Source: Eubacterium sp. (GTDB lineage Bacteria > Bacillota > Clostridia > Oscillospirales > Acutalibacteraceae). Taken from it: a DNA stretch of 42,833 nucleotides. Both the position numbers and the translations under genes were made by a program. Positions 38,299-42,833 of this stretch are shown in pieces (position 1 is the first letter of the stretch; every line of letters begins with the position of its first letter). The notes beneath the pieces were generated by a model, which saw only the letters and a program-made list of their open reading frames with translations, was not told the origin of the DNA and did not search any database. The DNA lies in contig JAFLSA010000004.1 of the NCBI GenBank assembly GCA_022511185.1, forward strand, positions 1 through 42,833, read 5' to 3'.

Positions 38299-40995
38299 TT
38301 ACCCTCTTTTTTCTCTTATTTCAAGGACGCCTGACTTAACATTCTCATCAAATGTAAACTCAAGCGAGCCTTTGTTTCTTTCGTTAAACTGAATTTCCTC
38401 ACCGTTAAGAAATGCTGTGTACTCAGCATCATCAGAAAGCGTAACAATCATTGTATACCGCTCATTCTCACCAAAATATTTAAAGGAAATTTCAGCGCTT
38501 TTATCGGTAGTTTTCTGATAATCTGTCCAGACATCAAAGCCTGTTGTGACCGTCTGAGGCTTGAAATATGCATTTGCCCAGATGCAAATCGGAGCTGAAA
38601 GTCCGCCGAAATTATGGAACCAGCCGCCACGCCTTGTGGCTATGCCGAAGCATTCATACGTGTAATAGGAAAAGTCCGTCTCCTCCTTCCACATATCAAG
38701 CGCACGCTCAGCAATCTCAAAAGCAAAATCAGCTTCGCCGTTATCAAGCATCGTTTTCCACACATACCACTGATGGCTCATCCAGACGTTGCCGTTCCAG
38801 TAGCCGTCATCAAAATAGTATGATGCGGACATATCAACGGCGGAAATGCCTGCCTGTGACCACATTTCATCAGGGTTTTTGATATGCTCGATAATTCTCT
38901 TTTTACGCTCACCCTTGACTGCACCTGCAACGATAGGATAGATACCGTCCATACCCTTGTTCCAGTTTTCGCCGTCGGCAGTTTTCATAATGCCTGTTAT
39001 GTTCCCCTGCTCGTCATAGAGCGTGTAGCCGAAATATCCGCTTTCTTCATCCCATGCAAACTCGTTGAGTGCTTTCGTTGAATATTCAATATCAGCGTCA
39101 TAAACCTTGATATCATCAAGTCTGCCGAGTGAATGTGCAACCATTTTCATAATCTTTCCTGCACGGATAATCTGAGCAGTAGAAAGACAAGGGCACGTAT
39201 ATTTTTCTGCCTTATTTGCAATCATTTCCACCTGAGCAGGATAATCGTCCATACCGCAGTGAGAATACCAGTAATCGTATGTAGTTAAAAGTCCGTTATT
39301 GAACTTTGCGCAGGTTGACGCGTGATTTCTGCCACGCAAAAACTCATAGTAAATCTTTGCTTTATCATAAAGGAATGCAATTTTTTCCTTATCCTCAGTC
39401 CTCTTTAAAAGCTCAAGATACTCTGCAAACTGAGTAGGCACAAGCGAGCCGTGAAGGAGAAATGCAAAGTCCTTGTTCGTATCGTCACAAAGGTACATAT
39501 CAAGCGCATATTGGCACAAGTCCTTAGAAAATTCCAGAAGACCCATACCGATAAAACCGCTGTCCCAAGTATAAAAGCTGTCCCACCTCTTGCCCGGTGC
39601 GTGATGGATTACGTTCTCGCCATGGCGATAGACGGGATAAACAACATTAGTTAAAAGAGTTGATTTGAGAATTTCAGTAGAAAGACTGTATTTTTTGCCT
39701 GCCTCGTTAAACTCTGTTACTGTGTCACCCGACTTGGCATTTTCATAGATTTTCTCATATTCATCATCAGTGAGAGGCTTAAACACCTCATTTGACAAAA
39801 CGACGTATTCAATATGTGAGGTATTTGGTTTGATGAAAATTGACTTGATAAGCGTATTATGAAAAAATCCCTCGTCACTTGATTTTCGCAGAAATGAACC
39901 TGAGAAGGTTTCCTTTAAATCGTCATAAGTGTGGTCGCCGTTTGAAAGACGGTTGATAAGCGCATCCTCAAGCGAGCCTGACTCCAACACTCTTTCCCTT
40001 GTGTTTTCGTTGTGAGTTAAAATGTAAAACGGCGTTTCAACTCCGTCATATGTAAGAGCAGTTCTGTGACCTTTTCCTGCTTTCTCTGTTTTAATCTCAG
40101 GAACATATGGAAAGGGCACCTTTTCAGTTGTAAGCTTTGATTTGTCTTTCTCCTCAATCACTGCAAGAAAATCAAGCTCAACACCTGCCGTGCCTGCGCT
40201 TTCAAGCGTGAACGCTTCCATATACGGAAGATAAGCAAAGGTAAGCTCGTCACTGTTTTTAAGAGTAATGCTGACGCCGTTCATGTCAAAAACAGCATCG
40301 CCGTCTGTAACGCTCCTGTATCTTACGGCAATTACAGGATTATCAAAGCCGTCTGCCTTGATTTTATACGAAACCTTATCCCCTTTTTCGCAGCCGAACG
40401 GCTTAAGATTCAAGTAGTGAACGTGGTCGTTACCGCATCTGTCGCCAAGACCTTTACCGAGATAAAAGTCCTTATCGGCAAACATACCTTTAAACATACC
40501 GTCAGGATTTTCCTCATCCCATGGGCGTGCAACCTTGTATGAATATTCCTCATAATCATTAGCCGTTTTTAAGACACATTTATCAGGCGTATTAACCTTA
40601 CAGTAGGTAGGATACGGAAATTCAAGTGCGCCGAAAACGTTTAATATACAGTTTTGCGTAAGTGGTGTGTTATTAAAAAATTCACAGCGCATTAAATATG
40701 AGTTGTCCTTTATTTTTGAAAAGGAAACATCGGCATAAACCTGATCCTTCCACATAAGCTCATATCTGTAGGAAAAATACGTATAATCGCTTTTACAGTG
40801 CCACAAATGGTAATTTGAGGGAACTGTAACGTTTGGCACAGGCGTTGCGCTGTTCCAAAGAGTAGGATGAACAGAAAAATCAAATCTTGCACCGACATCT
40901 CTCATTGAGTCGATAATCTTTGAAATTCCCATGTATTTTTTAGAATACGGTCCCCATTCGGGCATCATAATTTTATTTGAAAAAGTCTTGCTCAT
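38299..40995 (-). CDS. Cytoplasmic six-hairpin-type glycosidase (MGH1/GH63-like)
   Basis: No signal peptide; KRWDSFYTWDSGFIGMGLLEFS, PAQVEMIANKAEKY, FAWDEESGYFGYTLYDEQG, DGYWNGNVWMSHQWYVWKTMLDNGEADFAFEIAERALDMW. Start moved to ATG 40995 behind gaggaatt. Confidence 0.65.
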   Translation of the reverse strand: MSKTFSNKIMMPEWGPYSKKYMGISKIIDSMRDVGARFDFSVHPTLWNSATPVPNVTVPSNYHLWHCKSDYTYFSYRYELMWKDQVYADVSFSKIKDNSYLMRCEFFNNTPLTQNCILNVFGALEFPYPTYCKVNTPDKCVLKTANDYEEYSYKVARPWDEENPDGMFKGMFADKDFYLGKGLGDRCGNDHVHYLNLKPFGCEKGDKVSYKIKADGFDNPVIAVRYRSVTDGDAVFDMNGVSITLKNSDELTFAYLPYMEAFTLESAGTAGVELDFLAVIEEKDKSKLTTEKVPFPYVPEIKTEKAGKGHRTALTYDGVETPFYILTHNENTRERVLESGSLEDALINRLSNGDHTYDDLKETFSGSFLRKSSDEGFFHNTLIKSIFIKPNTSHIEYVVLSNEVFKPLTDDEYEKIYENAKSGDTVTEFNEAGKKYSLSTEILKSTLLTNVVYPVYRHGENVIHHAPGKRWDSFYTWDSGFIGMGLLEFSKDLCQYALDMYLCDDTNKDFAFLLHGSLVPTQFAEYLELLKRTEDKEKIAFLYDKAKIYYEFLRGRNHASTCAKFNNGLLTTYDYWYSHCGMDDYPAQVEMIANKAEKYTCPCLSTAQIIRAGKIMKMVAHSLGRLDDIKVYDADIEYSTKALNEFAWDEESGYFGYTLYDEQGNITGIMKTADGENWNKGMDGIYPIVAGAVKGERKKRIIEHIKNPDEMWSQAGISAVDMSASYYFDDGYWNGNVWMSHQWYVWKTMLDNGEADFAFEIAERALDMWKEETDFSYYTYECFGIATRRGGWFHNFGGLSAPICIWANAYFKPQTVTTGFDVWTDYQKTTDKSAEISFKYFGENERYTMIVTLSDDAEYTAFLNGEEIQFNERNKGSLEFTFDENVKSGVLEIREKRG

Positions 40996-41174
40996 TAGTA
41001 ATTCCTCAACGCTTAATGGTATAAATTTATTATCTAACTTTTGGGTAACTTTGTCAATAGGCAAAGCAGCTCAAATCCAAACCGCCTAAAACAAACAAAG
41101 TAATATTGACAAAACAGGTAACATGGAGTAACATATATAGTGATAAATTATAGTTTAGAAAGACGGAGAAAGAT

Positions 41175-41936
41175 ATGAATATTGATGCAAATGTTCAAAA
41201 AATTATTACCCTTCTCATAAAAAGATGGAAAATAATCATTTTATTTGCACTTTTAGGAACACTGCTTGCATATTTCTATACTGCTAATTTCACGACCCTG
41301 ACATATTCGTCAAGCGTTGAGTTTTTGGCATATGCGCAGGATACACAGCAGGAGCTGTCTGATTCAACAGCGGCTGCTCAGCAGGCAAGTAATACAAGCA
41401 AAATGAATTATGCCATTAAGATGCTTGACACTTATATCGAGCTTTTCAAGACAAACGAATTCAACCAGACTATTGCAACTGATTTAAACGATACTTATAA
41501 CACCTCTTACACCGCAGGGCAGATTAAAGGCGCTGTTTCGTATGAGGAGGTTAATGGTACGTCAATGTTCAAGGTTACGGTGACAACTACCAATGCCGAT
41601 ATGTCCTATCAGATTGCAAAGCAGCTTGAGACAAGCATTCCCGAAAAAATGAAAAACACAAATAACAGTCTTGTTATGGCATCTGTAGAGGATACGGCAC
41701 TCAAAGCAAGTGCTTCGGAAAGTCTCGGCTATCCTAAAAAATGCTTAGTCGGCTTCGTGGCAGGTGCAGTGCTTGCAGCTGCTTACATCATTTTGCGCGA
41801 TCTGCTTGACGTTCGTATTAGAGGTAACGATAACTTAAGCGATCGTTACGGCATACCTGTACTCGGCACGATACCTGAATTTGAATTAAAAGTATCCGGC
41901 AATAAGAACTCAAAACAGAAAGGGGGCAGCAAATAA
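41175..41936 (+). CDS. Wzz/YveK-type polysaccharide chain-length/kinase-activator protein
   Basis: N-terminal TM (KIIILFALLGTLLAYFYT), LMDTYIE-like segment KMLDTYIELFKTNEF, C-terminal TM and VLGTIPEF. Confidence 0.9.
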   Translation: MNIDANVQKIITLLIKRWKIIILFALLGTLLAYFYTANFTTLTYSSSVEFLAYAQDTQQELSDSTAAAQQASNTSKMNYAIKMLDTYIELFKTNEFNQTIATDLNDTYNTSYTAGQIKGAVSYEEVNGTSMFKVTVTTTNADMSYQIAKQLETSIPEKMKNTNNSLVMASVEDTALKASASESLGYPKKCLVGFVAGAVLAAAYIILRDLLDVRIRGNDNLSDRYGIPVLGTIPEFELKVSGNKNSKQKGGSK

Positions 41937-42778
41937 TGGCTAATAAAAAATCAAGCAAGCTTTCAGCTCAATCGTCTTCCCGTTATTTGCTTGAAAACGC
42001 CCCTATTCAGCCGTCTCTAAAATTCAGAATTGAAGAAGCATACAAAACTATCCGTGCAAATATTATGTTCTCCGTAATGAAAAAGGGCTGTAAAATAATA
42101 GTTGTTTCATCTTCTATTCCAAATGAAGGAAAGACAACGACCACGGTTAATTTAGCTGTAAGCATTTCTCAGGCAGACCAAAAGGTTTTGCTCATTGACG
42201 GAGACCTCAGAAAGCCAAAAATTCATAATTATTTTTCTATTGCAAATTCTCCGGGACTTACAAATTATCTTGGAGATAAGATTTCAGGTAAGAGATATGC
42301 TGATTTGTTCAGTGTTATCCACCCTACTGAATATGAAAATCTCAGTGTGCTTTGCTCAGGTACAGTTCCGCCTAATCCCGCAGAGCTTTTAGGCTCCGAG
42401 CTTATGGCTGAATTTCTGAATGACGTCAGCAAGGATTTTGATTATATTATTATTGACACTCCCCCTGTAAACGTTGTGTCAGACTCTCTGCCTCTTATCA
42501 GAGAATCAGACGGTGTTGTCCTTGTTGTGCGTTCTAACCGTTCAACACATCCTGAGCTTCAGAAAGCACTTTCGGCTCTTGAATTTATTGATGCAAAAAT
42601 CTTAGGCTTTGTTGTCAACTTTGTTGAATCAAAGGCAGGCAAAAGATCCTCATACAAATACGGCAAGTACAGTAAATACGGCTATAATTCCTACGGAGGC
42701 TATGGCTATGGATACGGCTATGGATATTATAATTCTAACAGAAATAAATATGAATCCAGAAACGATCCAAGAAATTAA
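41936..42778 (+). CDS. CpsD/CapB-family tyrosine-protein kinase
   Basis: EAYKTIRANIMFS, SSSIPNEGKTTTTVNLAVSISQADQKVLLIDGDLRKPKIH, DYIIIDTPPV; Tyr-rich C-terminal tail. TAATG overlap with upstream gene. Confidence 0.95.
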   Translation: MANKKSSKLSAQSSSRYLLENAPIQPSLKFRIEEAYKTIRANIMFSVMKKGCKIIVVSSSIPNEGKTTTTVNLAVSISQADQKVLLIDGDLRKPKIHNYFSIANSPGLTNYLGDKISGKRYADLFSVIHPTEYENLSVLCSGTVPPNPAELLGSELMAEFLNDVSKDFDYIIIDTPPVNVVSDSLPLIRESDGVVLVVRSNRSTHPELQKALSALEFIDAKILGFVVNFVESKAGKRSSYKYGKYSKYGYNSYGGYGYGYGYGYYNSNRNKYESRNDPRN

Positions 42779-42792
42779 GGAGTGTTTTAAGA

Positions 42793-42833
42793 GTGCTTAT
42801 TAACAATCTTGTAGAAACTCACTGTCACATACT
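42793..42833 (+). CDS. CpsB/YwqE-like PHP-domain tyrosine phosphatase, N-terminal fragment cut by window edge
   Basis: GTG at 42793 behind aaggagtg; translates (M)LINNLVETHCHI with the PHP HxH motif, in the position expected for cpsB after cpsD. Confidence 0.6.
   Translation, partial: MLINNLVETHCHI

Noticed and set aside
41106-41139. TTGACA followed by TATATA upstream of the Wzz-like gene
   Set aside because: The spacing is about 22 bp, too long for a standard promoter; the repeated gtaacat nearby is suggestive but not enough to call.
42609-42803. 64 aa ORF in an alternate frame of the CpsD tail
   Set aside because: Arises from the repeat in another frame and overlaps the candidate cpsB start; no SD.
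1-42833. CRISPR arrays, tRNA/rRNA genes, transposases, integrases or prophage modules
   Set aside because: None recognised by eye in the translated ORFs or intergenic regions; a tRNAscan, CRISPR finder and IS search would be needed for certainty.

Overview
This 42.8 kb window looks like an ordinary chromosomal segment of a low-GC, spore-lineage anaerobic Clostridia (Ruminococcus/Oscillospiraceae-like by gene content; lineage is inferred). Coding is dense, with no rRNA, recognisable tRNA, CRISPR array, transposase or prophage. Recognisable content: a 2-hydroxyacyl-CoA dehydratase-like gene (partial) with a CooC-like ATPase; DinB; leuA/leuB behind a T-box leader; an XRE regulator divergent from a membrane protein; a BioY transporter with a BirA-type operator; secreted multidomain GH30 and GH43 enzymes; a ricT-holB-darA block; citrate synthase; a gerA-gerB-gerC germination operon next to DUF421/DUF4363; LepA; RlmD; a radical SAM / DUF3916 / PqqD / nucleotidyltransferase run; a glycosidase / metallophosphoesterase / GtrA-like operon; and the start of an exopolysaccharide locus (Wzz-like, CpsD-like, partial CpsB-like). 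I found no unambiguous new system. The best leads are the CooC-like/dehydratase pair, the paired 22-bp operators at the XRE/membrane-protein locus, the PqqD-nucleotidyltransferase run, the glycosidase-phosphoesterase-GtrA operon, the AraC-phosphotransferase fusion, and a possible truncated spoIID remnant. All family calls come from reading motifs by eye; no database search was run.
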